Source: Cytophagales bacterium
GTDB lineage: Bacteria > Pseudomonadota > Gammaproteobacteria > Burkholderiales > Burkholderiaceae_C
DNA length: 64,000 nucleotides
Reading direction: 5' to 3'
NCBI GenBank assembly: GCA_030054145.1
Contig: JASGCK010000012.1
Span: forward strand, 1 to 64,000
Shown here: piece by piece, positions 52,189 to 61,547 of the stretch
Layout: the number at the start of each line of letters is the position of its first letter
Numbering within the stretch: the stretch's first letter is position 1
The notes under the pieces: model-generated
What the model saw: only the letters and a program-made list of their open reading frames with translations
Told to the model about the DNA's origin: nothing
The model's database searches: none
Made by a program: the position numbers and the translations under genes

Positions 52189-52279
52189 CGCCACAAAAGG
52201 TGCGGGCGTGGGATCGGTGTTAAAAGCGGCTTGCATGATAGGTTGATATCAAGATATAAATTAAGAAAGGGAAAATTAT

Positions 52280-54388
52280 ATGTTCAAAAAAATCCTAATA
52301 GCCAACCGAGGCGAAATTGCCTGCCGTGTTATCACGACTGCCCGCAAGATGGGCATTAAAACCGTTGCGGTTTATTCGGAGGCCGATGCCAATGCGCGGC
52401 ACGTGTCCTTGGCTGACGAAGCCGTGTGCATTGGCGCTGCGCCTTCGCGTGAGTCGTATTTGGTTGCCGACAAAATCATCGCGGCTTGCAAATCTACGGG
52501 CGCTGAAGCGGTGCATCCTGGTTACGGCTTTTTGTCTGAGAACTCGGGCTTTGCCAAGCGCGTGGAAGAGGAGGGTATTGTGTTTATTGGCCCCAAGCAC
52601 CACTCGATTGCTGCGATGGGCGACAAGATTGAATCTAAAAAACTGGCGGGCAAGGCTGGTGTGAATTGCATTCCGGGTGTGAACGACGCGATTGATACGC
52701 CTGAGCAGGCCGTCGGCATTGCCAAAGGCATTGGCTATCCCGTGATGATTAAAGCCTCGGCGGGTGGCGGCGGTAAAGGGCTGCGCGTGGCGTTTAACGA
52801 CAAAGAAGCGCTGGAAGGTTTTACGTCTTGCAAGAACGAAGCACGCAATAGCTTTGGCGACGACCGCGTGTTTATTGAAAAATTTGTCGAAGAACCGCGC
52901 CATATCGAAATCCAATTGGTTGGTGACAGCTTTGGCAACGTGATTTATTTGAACGAGCGTGAGTGCTCGATTCAGCGTCGTCATCAAAAGGTGATTGAGG
53001 AAGCGCCATCGCCGTTTATATCGGACGCAACGCGCAAAGCGATGGGCGAGCAAGCGGTGGCGCTGGCCAAAGCCGTCAAGTACCAAAGCGCGGGCACGGT
53101 GGAGTTTGTGGTCGGCAAGGATCAATCGTTTTACTTTTTGGAGATGAACACGCGCTTGCAAGTCGAGCATCCTGTGACCGAATGCATCACGGGACTCGAT
53201 TTGGTGGAACTGATGATTCGCGTGGCGGCAGGCGAGAAATTGCCGCTGACGCAAGCTGAGGTCAAGCGCGATGGCTGGGCGATTGAGTGCCGCATCAATG
53301 CCGAAGACCCGTTCCGTAATTTCTTGCCCTCGACGGGAAGGCTGGTGCGCTTTGGGCCGCCAGCAACCACGATGTTTGCAGGTGGGGCTTGTACCGTTCA
53401 GGCTGAGCCCATCGAAGCCTCCCTTCGACAAGCTCAGGGCGAGCGGGCTAGTGATTTATTTGGCGTGCGCGTAGACACAGGCGTGATGGACGGCGGCGAG
53501 ATTCCGATGTTCTACGACTCGATGATTGCCAAACTCATTGTTCACGGCAAAGACCGCACCGAGGCGATTGCAAAAATGCGCGAAGCACTCAATAGCTTTG
53601 TGATTCGCGGCGTGAGCTCCAACATCCCATTCCAAGCTGCGCTGCTCGCGCATCCCAAATTTTCCAGCGGCGAATTCAACACGGGCTTTATTGCAGAGCA
53701 TTACAGCAAAGGCTTTGCGGCTGAAGACGTGCCGCATGACCATCCGAATTTCCTCATCGCGTTGGCGGCCTTTGTGCGCCGCAAATCACGCGCACGCACG
53801 TCGGGCATGAGTGGTCAATTGGCGGGCTACAACGTGAACGTGGGGCAACAATACGCCGTGGTCGTTTTAGATAAAGCGGGCAATCACACCTACAAGCAAG
53901 TTCATGTGGATGATGCGCTTGGGCGGTCGTGGGAGGCAACGGTTACGGTGGACGACAAGCCCTACGCCATCGTCAGCCATTCACGCTTAAACGACATCGT
54001 GATCGAAGGAACACTGAACGGAAAAACCTTCGCAGCCCAAGTAGAACGTGGCACGCAGAAGAATCCGTTAGCACTGCGCGTGCAGCACAACGGCTCACAA
54101 ATCGAGTGCTTGGTGATGTCGCCGCGCATGGCGGAGCTGCACCAACTCATGCCGCACAAAGCCCCGCCAGATATGAGTCGCTATGTGCTCTCGCCCATGC
54201 CAGGGTTGCTAGTTGATGTGGCAGTCACCGTGGGTCAAAAGGTTCAAGCAGGCGAACGCGTTGCGGTGATTGAAGCCATGAAGATGGAGAACGTACTTTT
54301 TGCCACGGCGGATGGCGTGGTGGGCAAAGTGTTGGCGGCAAAGGGCGAGTCGCTGTCGGTTGATCAGGCGATTGTGGAGTTTGTATGA
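52280..54388 (+). CDS. pccA: Propionyl/acetyl-CoA carboxylase alpha subunit (biotin carboxylase-BCCP)
   Basis: A 702-residue biotin-dependent carboxylase. The biotin carboxylase domain has [15 protein letters not shown] at the start, the ATP-grasp loop [13 protein letters not shown] and [14 protein letters not shown]; the C-terminal biotinyl domain has EAMKMEN with biotinylated Lys668. A palindromic repeat inserted in frame at about residues 372-389 ([16 protein letters not shown]) lies in the C-terminal carboxylase subdomain just before VRVDTGV. It is coupled by ATGA to the next gene. Confidence 0.95.
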   Translation: MFKKILIANRGEIACRVITTARKMGIKTVAVYSEADANARHVSLADEAVCIGAAPSRESYLVADKIIAACKSTGAEAVHPGYGFLSENSGFAKRVEEEGIVFIGPKHHSIAAMGDKIESKKLAGKAGVNCIPGVNDAIDTPEQAVGIAKGIGYPVMIKASAGGGGKGLRVAFNDKEALEGFTSCKNEARNSFGDDRVFIEKFVEEPRHIEIQLVGDSFGNVIYLNERECSIQRRHQKVIEEAPSPFISDATRKAMGEQAVALAKAVKYQSAGTVEFVVGKDQSFYFLEMNTRLQVEHPVTECITGLDLVELMIRVAAGEKLPLTQAEVKRDGWAIECRINAEDPFRNFLPSTGRLVRFGPPATTMFAGGACTVQAEPIEASLRQAQGERASDLFGVRVDTGVMDGGEIPMFYDSMIAKLIVHGKDRTEAIAKMREALNSFVIRGVSSNIPFQAALLAHPKFSSGEFNTGFIAEHYSKGFAAEDVPHDHPNFLIALAAFVRRKSRARTSGMSGQLAGYNVNVGQQYAVVVLDKAGNHTYKQVHVDDALGRSWEATVTVDDKPYAIVSHSRLNDIVIEGTLNGKTFAAQVERGTQKNPLALRVQHNGSQIECLVMSPRMAELHQLMPHKAPPDMSRYVLSPMPGLLVDVAVTVGQKVQAGERVAVIEAMKMENVLFATADGVVGKVLAAKGESLSVDQAIVEFV
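53394..53447 (+). repeat. Dispersed palindromic repeat inside pccA
   Basis: CCGTTCAGGCTGAGCCCA plus TCGAAG and the inverted CTTCGACAAGCTCAGGGC plus GAGCGG, separated by a few bases; in frame, 18 codons. Confidence 0.85.
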
Positions 54389-54870
54389 GCGCCAGTACCA
54401 CACGCCCCTTCAAAGTCCTAGGTATTCAACAAATCGCCATTGGCGGCACAAGCAAAGCCAAGCTGCGAGAACTATGGGTCGATATGCTGGGCTTAGCCGT
54501 CACGGGCAACTTCAAAAGCGAGCGCGAGAACGTGGATGAGGATATCTGCGCAATGGGCGCGGGTGCATTCAAGGTCGAAGTTGATTTGATGCAACCCATT
54601 GACCCCAATGGAAAACCTGCTGTCCACACCACGCCGCTCAATCACGTCGGGCTGTGGATTGACGACTTGCCCAAAGCCGTGGAGTGGCTCACCGCCAAAG
54701 GCGTGCGCTTTGCGCCAGGCGGCATCCGCAAAGGTGCGGCGGGATACGACATTACCTTTTTGCACCCCAAATCGAACGATGAGTTTCCGATTGCAGGTGA
54801 GGGCGTTTTGATTGAACTGGTGCAAGCGCCGAAGGATGTGATTGCAGCTTTTGCTGTTCTGACAAAATAA
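54385..54870 (+). CDS. VOC-family protein, probable methylmalonyl-CoA epimerase
   Basis: A 161-residue vicinal-oxygen-chelate protein with two glyoxalase-like repeats: [23 protein letters not shown] and [28 protein letters not shown]. His (NHVGLW) and Glu (VLIELVQ) metal ligands are visible. Directly after pccA in the same operon (ATGA overlap), it probably converts the (S)-methylmalonyl-CoA made by the carboxylase to the (R) form used by the mutase. The first half is less conserved than in typical epimerases, so the call is from context and fold. Confidence 0.8.
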   Translation: MSASTTRPFKVLGIQQIAIGGTSKAKLRELWVDMLGLAVTGNFKSERENVDEDICAMGAGAFKVEVDLMQPIDPNGKPAVHTTPLNHVGLWIDDLPKAVEWLTAKGVRFAPGGIRKGAAGYDITFLHPKSNDEFPIAGEGVLIELVQAPKDVIAAFAVLTK

Positions 54871-54874
54871 TTGA

Positions 54875-56188
54875 ATGAAAATTTTATTATTGATCGCGAC
54901 ATTTTTAATTGTGAGTGCCGCGTCTGCGCAAGAGCGACGCGTGGCATTGGTGATTGGTAATTCGGCGTATAGAGCCTCACCGCTGCCCAACCCCGTGAAC
55001 GACGCACACGCGATGGCTGTCACGCTGCGCAATTTGGGTTTTGAAGTGATTGAGAAACAAAATCTTGGGCGAGAAGATTTCTCTAAGGTTGTGCGCGAAT
55101 ATGGCGATAAATTGCGCGGTGCGAGCGTCGGTTTGTTTTATTTTGCGGGACACGGTTTGCAAGTCAAAGGACGCAATTTTTTAGTTCCGATAGATGCTGA
55201 CATACAGCGTGAAGATGAGGTTCCCTATCGCGGTTTTGATGTGAATGAAGTGCTTGACAAAATGGATAGCGCACGCACTGCCGTTAATCTTGTGGTACTC
55301 GATGCCTGCCGTAATAATCCGTTTGCCACATCGTTTAAGGTGTCGTCGGCAGGGTTGGCGCAAATAGATGCGCCTGCGGGTACTTTGATCGCATTTTCAA
55401 CCGCTCCAGGCTCTGTGGCGCAAGACGGAGAAGGCTCGAATGGACTCTACACAGGCGCATTACTGAAGCATATTACACAGCCCAATATGGCGGTTGAGCA
55501 AATGTTTAAGCGCGTGCGGGTGGATGTTGTTGCGGCATCTAAAAATCAGCAAGTTCCTTGGGAGAGCTCATCGCTTAATCGTGACTTTACTTTTGCCAAG
55601 GTCACGCCAGCATTGATACAACCAGCAGTCAACGTCACCGCAAGCACATCTGCTGTGTCCGAGCTTTCGCTAGAGTTAGCGTTTTGGGATGAGGTTAAAC
55701 GTAGCAGCGACCCCGCAGACTTCAAGGCTTATTTAGAGCAATATCCTAGTGGGCGTTTTGCGCCGCTAGCAAGGTTGCGTGCAGCTAGTTCGGCTTTAGT
55801 TGCTGGAGCGACACCTACGCCAGCACGCGCACCAGTCGCTACATTTGACACGAAACTGAGTGCAAAAACGCCAGAAGGTTTATATGAGGTATCGGTACAG
55901 GGCGGTGCAATACAGTGGCGTGATGTGCAAAAGAATGCGGTGATTCGTAACACAGCCATTTTTGATGGTTATGCCATGCGTGCGACACAACTCCAGTTTT
56001 CAAGCGATGGTCGTTGGTTATTGATAGGGCTTTTGCAAGGGTCGCAGCAAATATTTATGCTGTTGGATGTGGCATCTGAAAAAACAGTTTGGCAACGTCA
56101 AGCTCTAAGCGCACGGTTTGATGAATCTGCGCCGCAGGTGTTACTCAAATCTTTGCAGGGTACGACAGTTGCGGTGGTTCTTCCATGA
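54875..56188 (+). CDS. Caspase-like (metacaspase, C14) protease, secreted
   Basis: A 437-residue protein with a cleavable signal peptide (residues 1-18, ending ASA) and a caspase p20-like domain: RVALVIGNSAYR, His93 in YFAGHG, Cys145 in LDACRNNPF, and a later GLYTGALLKHI. The catalytic dyad is complete. The C-terminal ~190 residues have no recognised domain; one part (ELAFWDEVKRSSDPADFKAYLEQYPSGRFA) is the motif often found after such caspase domains. It is coupled by ATGA to the DUF2145 gene. Substrate and role are unknown. Confidence 0.88.
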   Translation: MKILLLIATFLIVSAASAQERRVALVIGNSAYRASPLPNPVNDAHAMAVTLRNLGFEVIEKQNLGREDFSKVVREYGDKLRGASVGLFYFAGHGLQVKGRNFLVPIDADIQREDEVPYRGFDVNEVLDKMDSARTAVNLVVLDACRNNPFATSFKVSSAGLAQIDAPAGTLIAFSTAPGSVAQDGEGSNGLYTGALLKHITQPNMAVEQMFKRVRVDVVAASKNQQVPWESSSLNRDFTFAKVTPALIQPAVNVTASTSAVSELSLELAFWDEVKRSSDPADFKAYLEQYPSGRFAPLARLRAASSALVAGATPTPARAPVATFDTKLSAKTPEGLYEVSVQGGAIQWRDVQKNAVIRNTAIFDGYAMRATQLQFSSDGRWLLIGLLQGSQQIFMLLDVASEKTVWQRQALSARFDESAPQVLLKSLQGTTVAVVLP

Positions 56189-56982
56189 AGTTGTATCCAT
56201 TCATCTTGCTACTCAGTGGCTTGTTTGCGATGTGTGCTTCGGCATATGCGGGCGGACAAGAGTGCGGTGAGCGTGAAGCCCCGAATGCGCAGGCGCTCGC
56301 GCAAGGCTTGGCGCTTGGCGAAAAAGTACGAAATCAACTCGAAGGTAGCGGCGTGTCCGCTGCTTTGGTTGGGCGTGTCGGACTTGATTTATCTGAATAC
56401 GGGCAGCACTACACCCACCTTGGCTTGGCGGTGCGAGATCACGTAAAAAAACGCTGGCTTGTCATGCATTTGTATGTCGCGTGTGGGAAGGCTGTATCGC
56501 AAATTATGGTGCAGCCATTGGAGCAGTTTTATGGAACATCTTTGTTTGACTTTGATGCCCTTGTCTTGACGCCGTCTTATGCGCGGCAAGCCGCGCTTCG
56601 CACGACGTTTATGAATCCTGTGCAAAACAAGTTATTGCATCAACCCGCCTACAACATGATTGCGAATCCGTTTGTGACGAAGTTTCAAAACTCCAATCAA
56701 TGGATTTTGGAGACATCCGCATTGGCATTTGCTCCCACTGGCGAGATCAATGATCGAGCGACTGCGCAGGCATGGTTGAGGAAAAAGGGTTTTGAGTCAA
56801 CCGCTATCCGCATTCCGAATGTGAAACGATCCGCCGCGCGTTTGTTTAATGCGTATGTGAGCTTTGCAGATCATTCGCAAGAGGAATTCGAAAAGCAAGC
56901 TTATCAAGTCGTAACGGTGGACTCAATCGCTCGGTTTTTACTCCAGCAAGACCCCAGCATGACACGTCTTGTGCTTAAATAA
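56185..56982 (+). CDS. DUF2145 family exported protein
   Basis: A 265-residue protein with a signal peptide (cleavage near residue 22 after AYA), followed by GQECGEREAPNAQALAQGLALGEKVRNQLEGSG, and HTHLGL-like YTHLGLAVRD. It matches the uncharacterised DUF2145 group as far as I can judge. It starts within the stop codon of the caspase-like gene, suggesting that the two periplasmic proteins work together. No catalytic motif can be named. Confidence 0.75.
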   Translation: MKLYPFILLLSGLFAMCASAYAGGQECGEREAPNAQALAQGLALGEKVRNQLEGSGVSAALVGRVGLDLSEYGQHYTHLGLAVRDHVKKRWLVMHLYVACGKAVSQIMVQPLEQFYGTSLFDFDALVLTPSYARQAALRTTFMNPVQNKLLHQPAYNMIANPFVTKFQNSNQWILETSALAFAPTGEINDRATAQAWLRKKGFESTAIRIPNVKRSAARLFNAYVSFADHSQEEFEKQAYQVVTVDSIARFLLQQDPSMTRLVLK

Positions 56983-57121
56983 ATCGAAGAGCCAACAACC
57001 CCAGCGCCTCCCGCAGCGCATGGCGCGAATCTTGAACTCCATCACTTCGGCAGGTTGCTTGGCGGTTAACGCGCTGGGGCTAATGCATGGGTATTGCTTG
57101 AGTAGCGAGTCGCTGCTGATG

Positions 57122-58099
57122 TCACATCAGCAAATGTTCGCCAGCGTTATCGCCGCCCAGCATCACGTAATTGACTTTGCGAATGTCCATCAGCTTTTTG
57201 CCGCCCGAGTAGCTAATCGAGCTTTGCACGTCTTGCTCCATTTCAATCAAGGTGGCGGCTAGCGTGCCTTTGATGGGTTCCAAAATGCGCTTGCCTTCCA
57301 CGTGCTTGTACTCGCCCTTGTTGAAGTCGGATGCGCTGCCGTAGTATTCCTTAAACAGCTTGCCGTCCACTTCCACGGTCTTGCCTGGGGACTCTTGGTG
57401 ACCTGCGAGCATCGAGCCAATCATCACCATCGTTGCGCCAAAGCGAACCGATTTAGCGATGTCGCCATGCTCGCGGATGCCGCCGTCAGCAATGATGGGT
57501 TTGGTTGCCACGCGCGCGCACCACTTGAGCGCTGACAGTTGCCAGCCGCCCGTGCCAAAGCCGGTTTTCATTTTGGTGATGCAGACCTTGCCAGGGCCAA
57601 TGCCAACTTTGGTTGCGTCCGCGCCCCAGTTCTCAAGGTCAATAATCGCCTCGGGCGTACCGACATTGCCCGCAATGATGAAGGCGCTGGGTAAGTGCTT
57701 CTTCAAATACTCGATCATGTTTTTGACGCTATCGGCGTGCCCATGCGCGATGTCAATCGTGATGTATTCGGGCGCTAATTTTTGTGCGACCAACTTGTCA
57801 ACCGTCGCGTAGTCGGCTTGTTTGACACCCAGCGAAATGGAGGCAAACAAACCTTTGCTTTGCATATCTTTGGTGAACTGAACATTGTCCAAATCAAAGC
57901 GATGCATGACGTAGAAGTAACCGTTTTTTGCTAGCCATTCGGACAGCGATTCGCTGATAACCGTTTTCATATTGGCGGGCACAACGGGGATGCGGAAAGA
58001 GCGTCCGCCCAGCACGGTGCTGGCATCGCACTCGGAGCGCGATTCAACGCGGCACTTGCGCGGCAGTAAAAGAATATTGTCGTAGTCGAAGATTTCCAT
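57122..58099 (-). CDS. guaC: GMP reductase
   Basis: Reduces GMP to IMP with NADPH in purine salvage. The 325-residue IMPDH-fold barrel has [18 protein letters not shown] at the start, [22 protein letters not shown] with the catalytic cysteine, [19 protein letters not shown] and [12 protein letters not shown]. No CBS domains are present, which separates it from IMP dehydrogenase. GGAG before the ATG at 58099 supports this start over 58123. The 139-bp gap at 56983-57121 holds nothing recognised. Confidence 0.94.
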   Translation of the reverse strand: MEIFDYDNILLLPRKCRVESRSECDASTVLGGRSFRIPVVPANMKTVISESLSEWLAKNGYFYVMHRFDLDNVQFTKDMQSKGLFASISLGVKQADYATVDKLVAQKLAPEYITIDIAHGHADSVKNMIEYLKKHLPSAFIIAGNVGTPEAIIDLENWGADATKVGIGPGKVCITKMKTGFGTGGWQLSALKWCARVATKPIIADGGIREHGDIAKSVRFGATMVMIGSMLAGHQESPGKTVEVDGKLFKEYYGSASDFNKGEYKHVEGKRILEPIKGTLAATLIEMEQDVQSSISYSGGKKLMDIRKVNYVMLGGDNAGEHLLM

Positions 58100-58255
58100 G
58101 AGATGTGTTCTCCAAGGGTTCAAAAGTAACTGACCTCAATCTCAGCGATTAAGGTCAGCGCAATTGAGCACTTGGACTTCTCAGAACTTCGCTTTGAAGT
58201 GCTTGGGCTCGGTGGCGTATTTTAGTGCGATATTTAAGATTCCTACAATCAAGGG

Positions 58256-60601
58256 ATGATTGATTCTTTGAACCCCGAGCAAGGTCGTGCTGTCACGCTT
58301 GCTAATGAACACGCCTTGATTTTGGCGGGTGCTGGCTCTGGCAAAACCCGTGTGCTGACGACCCGCATTGCGTGGCTGTTGCAGCAAGGCCATGTGGGCG
58401 CTGGCGGCATACTGGCTGTGACTTTCACCAATAAAGCGGCAAAGGAGATGAAGTCGCGCCTATCCGCGATGTTGCCTGTGAATGTGAACGCCATGTGGAT
58501 TGGCACCTTCCACGGACTGTGCAATCGGTTTTTGCGTGCGCATTACAAACTGGCGGGCTTGCCGCAGACGTTTCAGATTTTGGATACGCAAGATCAACTC
58601 TCTGCCGTCAAGCGCCTTTGCAAGCAGTTCAACATTGACGACGAGCAATATCCACCTAAACAACTCGCGTCGTTTATCGCTAACTGCAAAGACGATGCGA
58701 AGCGCCCGAAAGACGTGGAGGCGCGTGACTCGTCAACCCGAAAAAAAGTGGAGCTGTACCAACTCTACGAAGAGCAATGCCAGCGTGAGGGTGTGGTTGA
58801 TTTTGCCGAGCTGATGCTGCGCTCTTACGAGCTCTTGCGCGATAACGATGAGCTGCGAAGCCATTACCAGCGGCGCTTTCAGCATATTTTGGTGGATGAG
58901 TTTCAAGACACCAATAAGCTGCAATATGCGTGGCTGAAGATGTTTGCTGTGCTACCCACAGCCGTTCGCAGCGGGTCTGTTCAGCCCGAACGCGGTGGTG
59001 TGTCAAACAGTATCTTTGCCGTGGGCGACGACGACCAAAGCATCTACGCTTTTCGCGGCGCACGGGTTGGCAATATGGCGGACTTTGTGCGCGATTTTGC
59101 CGTGCAGCATCAAATCAAGCTGGAGCAAAACTACCGCAGCTATAGCAATATTTTGGATAGTGCCAATGAGCTGATAAGCCACAACCAGCGGCGCTTAGGC
59201 AAAAATTTGCGAACCGACCAAGGCGCGGGTGAGCCTGTCCGCGTGTTTGAAGCGACGAGCGATTTAGCCGAAGCGAAATGGGTGGTAGACGAAGCGCGGC
59301 AATTGCATCGTGCGGGACTGCCTTTGAGCGAAATCGCGGTGCTCTACCGCAGCAACGCACAAAGCCGCGTGATTGAAACCACGCTTTTTAATAGCGGTGT
59401 GCCTTATCGCGTGTATGGCGGACTGCGATTTTTTGAACGCGCCGAAATTAAGCACGCGCTGGCTTATTTGCGACTGATGGAAAACCCGTTTGATGACACC
59501 AGTTTTATGCGTGTGGTGAACTTTCCGCCGCGCGGCATTGGTGCGCGGTCGATCGAGCAGTTGCAAGATGCGGCGCGATCTGCCGGTGTGTCGCTGTATG
59601 CGGCGGTGCATCACATCACAGGAAAAGCCGGCACGAACATTGGCGGCTTTGTCGCCAAGATTGATGTGCTGCGCGAGCAAACTGCGAGCCTGACTTTGAG
59701 CGAGACGATCAAGTTGGTGCTCGCGCACAGTGGATTAATCGAGCACTACCAGCACGAGCGCGAGGGCGCAGACCGCATAGAAAACTTAGCAGAGTTAGTC
59801 AGCGCCGCTGAGAGTTTCGTCACGATTGAGGGCTTTGGTAACAATGCCAAGGCGCTCCCCGCCGTTCGCCCTGAGCCTGTCGAAGTGCCAGACGAAGTCA
59901 TGTCGCCGCTCGCCGCATTTTTAACGCACGCGGCACTAGAGGCGGGCGACAACATGGCAGAGGCGGGCAAAGATGCCGTGCAGATGATGACAGTCCACGC
60001 ATCCAAAGGCCTGGAGTTTGATGCCGTGTTCATCACGGGATTAGAAGAGGGCTTGTTTCCGCACGAGAACTCGCAATCAGACGCGGATGGCTTAGAGGAA
60101 GAGCGCCGCTTGATGTACGTGGCGATGACACGGGCACGCAAGCGGCTGTACCTCACGCACTCGCAAACGCGGCTCTTGCACGGGCAGACGCGCTACGGCA
60201 TTAAGAGCCGATTTTTTGATGAACTGCCCGACGCTTGCTTGCGCTGGATCACGCCTAAAAATCAAGGCTTTCAAAGCAACTACGCGGGGAACTACGGGGG
60301 CAACTATGCGGGTCATTACGCGGGCGGCTACGCGGGTAATTCCAATACACCATCGGCCCACAAGGCTTATGGCGATTGGCCTGCACGCAAGAGTGCCCCC
60401 GAGGCCGCGCCCAGCTTGGCTCCCAAGGCATCGGATGTGCAGGGTTTGCAAAAAGGGATGCAAGTCTTTCACACCAAATTTGGCGAAGGAACGGTTGTGA
60501 GCTTGGAGGGCGCTGGCTTAGATGCCAGAGCGCAGATCAACTTTAGCCGCCACGGCACCAAGTGGTTGGCGCTGTCGGTGGCTAAATTGACGCTGATTTG
60601 A
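58256..60601 (+). CDS. uvrD: UvrD/PcrA-type DNA helicase
   Basis: A 781-residue 3'-5' superfamily 1 helicase of nucleotide excision and mismatch repair. Motifs: Q-motif LNPEQGRAV, Walker A AGAGSGKT (24-31), AVTFTNKAAKEM, IGTFHGLCNRFLR, Walker B VDEFQDTNKLQ, GDDDQSIYAFRGA, motif V MMTVHASKGLEFDAVF and motif VI MYVAMTRARKRLYL. Repeat-derived inserts occur near residues 236-250 and 536-543. A Tyr/Gly/Asn-rich linker (NYAGNYGGNYAGHYAGGYAG) precedes a C-terminal Tudor-like domain (VFHTKFGEGTVVSLEG) that contacts RNA polymerase in UvrD. Confidence 0.95.
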   Translation: MIDSLNPEQGRAVTLANEHALILAGAGSGKTRVLTTRIAWLLQQGHVGAGGILAVTFTNKAAKEMKSRLSAMLPVNVNAMWIGTFHGLCNRFLRAHYKLAGLPQTFQILDTQDQLSAVKRLCKQFNIDDEQYPPKQLASFIANCKDDAKRPKDVEARDSSTRKKVELYQLYEEQCQREGVVDFAELMLRSYELLRDNDELRSHYQRRFQHILVDEFQDTNKLQYAWLKMFAVLPTAVRSGSVQPERGGVSNSIFAVGDDDQSIYAFRGARVGNMADFVRDFAVQHQIKLEQNYRSYSNILDSANELISHNQRRLGKNLRTDQGAGEPVRVFEATSDLAEAKWVVDEARQLHRAGLPLSEIAVLYRSNAQSRVIETTLFNSGVPYRVYGGLRFFERAEIKHALAYLRLMENPFDDTSFMRVVNFPPRGIGARSIEQLQDAARSAGVSLYAAVHHITGKAGTNIGGFVAKIDVLREQTASLTLSETIKLVLAHSGLIEHYQHEREGADRIENLAELVSAAESFVTIEGFGNNAKALPAVRPEPVEVPDEVMSPLAAFLTHAALEAGDNMAEAGKDAVQMMTVHASKGLEFDAVFITGLEEGLFPHENSQSDADGLEEERRLMYVAMTRARKRLYLTHSQTRLLHGQTRYGIKSRFFDELPDACLRWITPKNQGFQSNYAGNYGGNYAGHYAGGYAGNSNTPSAHKAYGDWPARKSAPEAAPSLAPKASDVQGLQKGMQVFHTKFGEGTVVSLEGAGLDARAQINFSRHGTKWLALSVAKLTLI
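58962..58998 (+). repeat. Degenerate dispersed repeat inside uvrD (first)
   Basis: CCGTTCGCAGCGGGTCTG then TTCAGCCCGAACGCGG, a short decayed palindrome, in frame before SIFAVGDDDQS. Confidence 0.55.
59862..59885 (+). repeat. Dispersed repeat unit inside uvrD (second)
   Basis: CCGTTCGCCCTGAGCCTG plus TCGAAG, one arm of the palindrome at 43470-43540; encodes VRPEPVE in frame. Confidence 0.75.
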
Positions 60602-60615
60602 CACCCATCGCTACC

Positions 60616-60663
60616 ATTCCCGCGTTCCTGCGTTCCCGCATTCGCGCACTCCCGCATTCCCGC
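60616..60663 (+). repeat. Octamer tandem repeat after uvrD
   Basis: Six 8-bp units of the form (A/G)TTCCCGC with single changes (ATTCCCGC, GTTCCTGC, GTTCCCGC, ATTCGCGC, ACTCCCGC, ATTCCCGC). It fills most of the 81-bp gap between convergent uvrD and the BPSS1780-family gene. Confidence 0.8.
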
Positions 60664-60682
60664 GCCTTTGCCGCAACGACCG

Positions 60683-61489
60683 CTAGGGCTGGTTGCTAGG
60701 CGCTTTAGGCGCTTGGTGCTGAAAGCAATCAACAAAAGTGGGGAAAGTTGATGCCATAAAAATAGTAGACAAAGTAACCAGCAAAGGCATAAGCAACAAG
60801 CCAGCGGTTGGGCCGCCAAGCAGTGTGCCAGCCAAGAAAAGCACAGAGCCGCTGATGATTGCAAAGACCCCAGACCACACCAGCACATACACGCCAAAGG
60901 CACGCCAGTTTTTATAGACCGCGTAGGCGCTAAAAAACAAACTTTTTGACAGCGGCAATTGCTTCCAGTTCATCAGCGCGGGGGCAAACCAAAAAATGCC
61001 CACTAGCGGAAAATAAAGCAGCGTCGTCAACAGTGCTGCGTTCAAGAAACCTTCTTTTTGTACGATCTCTTGGCTCAATCCACCGCCTTGCATATACAGC
61101 TTGGCAAACTCCCCGTCGTCTAGTAAGGCGCCCATTAGCAAGACAAGGGCAAAACCAAACGCAAACCAAATCCCCATGTACACAAGCGCTTTAAACGCGC
61201 GTCGAATCGTCAACCAAGCCATCAACATAGGCGGCGGTGTCATAGGCAAAACGATGCTGTTTTTGAGTTTGACGCACTCATTGCCAACCGCCATCATGCC
61301 CAGCGTGAGCGCGGGAAAAGCCAGCATCGACAAATAGCTACCCACATAAGGAATGCTGCCAAGCAAAATGAGCATCAGCATAAAGCTGGTAAAAAATCCA
61401 ATGAATGCCGCAGGTTTGTAGGCAAATAAAGAAAAGCCGCTTTTAACCCAAAGATAGCCAGCACGGGCAGGAAGAATATTCAGTTTCAT
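60683..61489 (-). CDS. BPSS1780-family membrane protein
   Basis: A 268-residue polytopic protein with about six transmembrane helices and the opening LPARAGYLWVKSGFSLFAYKPAAF typical of a Burkholderiales family named after BPSS1780. Function unknown. The hydrophilic loop DDGEFAKLYMQGGGLSQEIV lies between the third and fourth helices. It is downstream of thrB on the same strand. Confidence 0.85.
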   Translation of the reverse strand: MKLNILPARAGYLWVKSGFSLFAYKPAAFIGFFTSFMLMLILLGSIPYVGSYLSMLAFPALTLGMMAVGNECVKLKNSIVLPMTPPPMLMAWLTIRRAFKALVYMGIWFAFGFALVLLMGALLDDGEFAKLYMQGGGLSQEIVQKEGFLNAALLTTLLYFPLVGIFWFAPALMNWKQLPLSKSLFFSAYAVYKNWRAFGVYVLVWSGVFAIISGSVLFLAGTLLGGPTAGLLLMPLLVTLSTIFMASTFPTFVDCFQHQAPKAPSNQP

Positions 61490-61521
61490 AGTAGGTAGGT
61501 TGTTGTTAGTTCCGCAGTCGT

Positions 61522-61547
61522 GTCACCCGCGCGAAGGCGGGAATCCA
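61522..61547. repeat. REP-like element at the 3' end of thrB
   Basis: CACCCGCGCGAAGGCGGG plus AATCC, same family as 4132-4152 and 25597-25687. It provides the last codons and stop of thrB. Confidence 0.75.

Noticed and set aside
52295-53431. 378-codon frame antisense to pccA
   Set aside because: It lies wholly inside a well-supported carboxylase gene, has no recognisable domain and reflects codon bias of the real gene.
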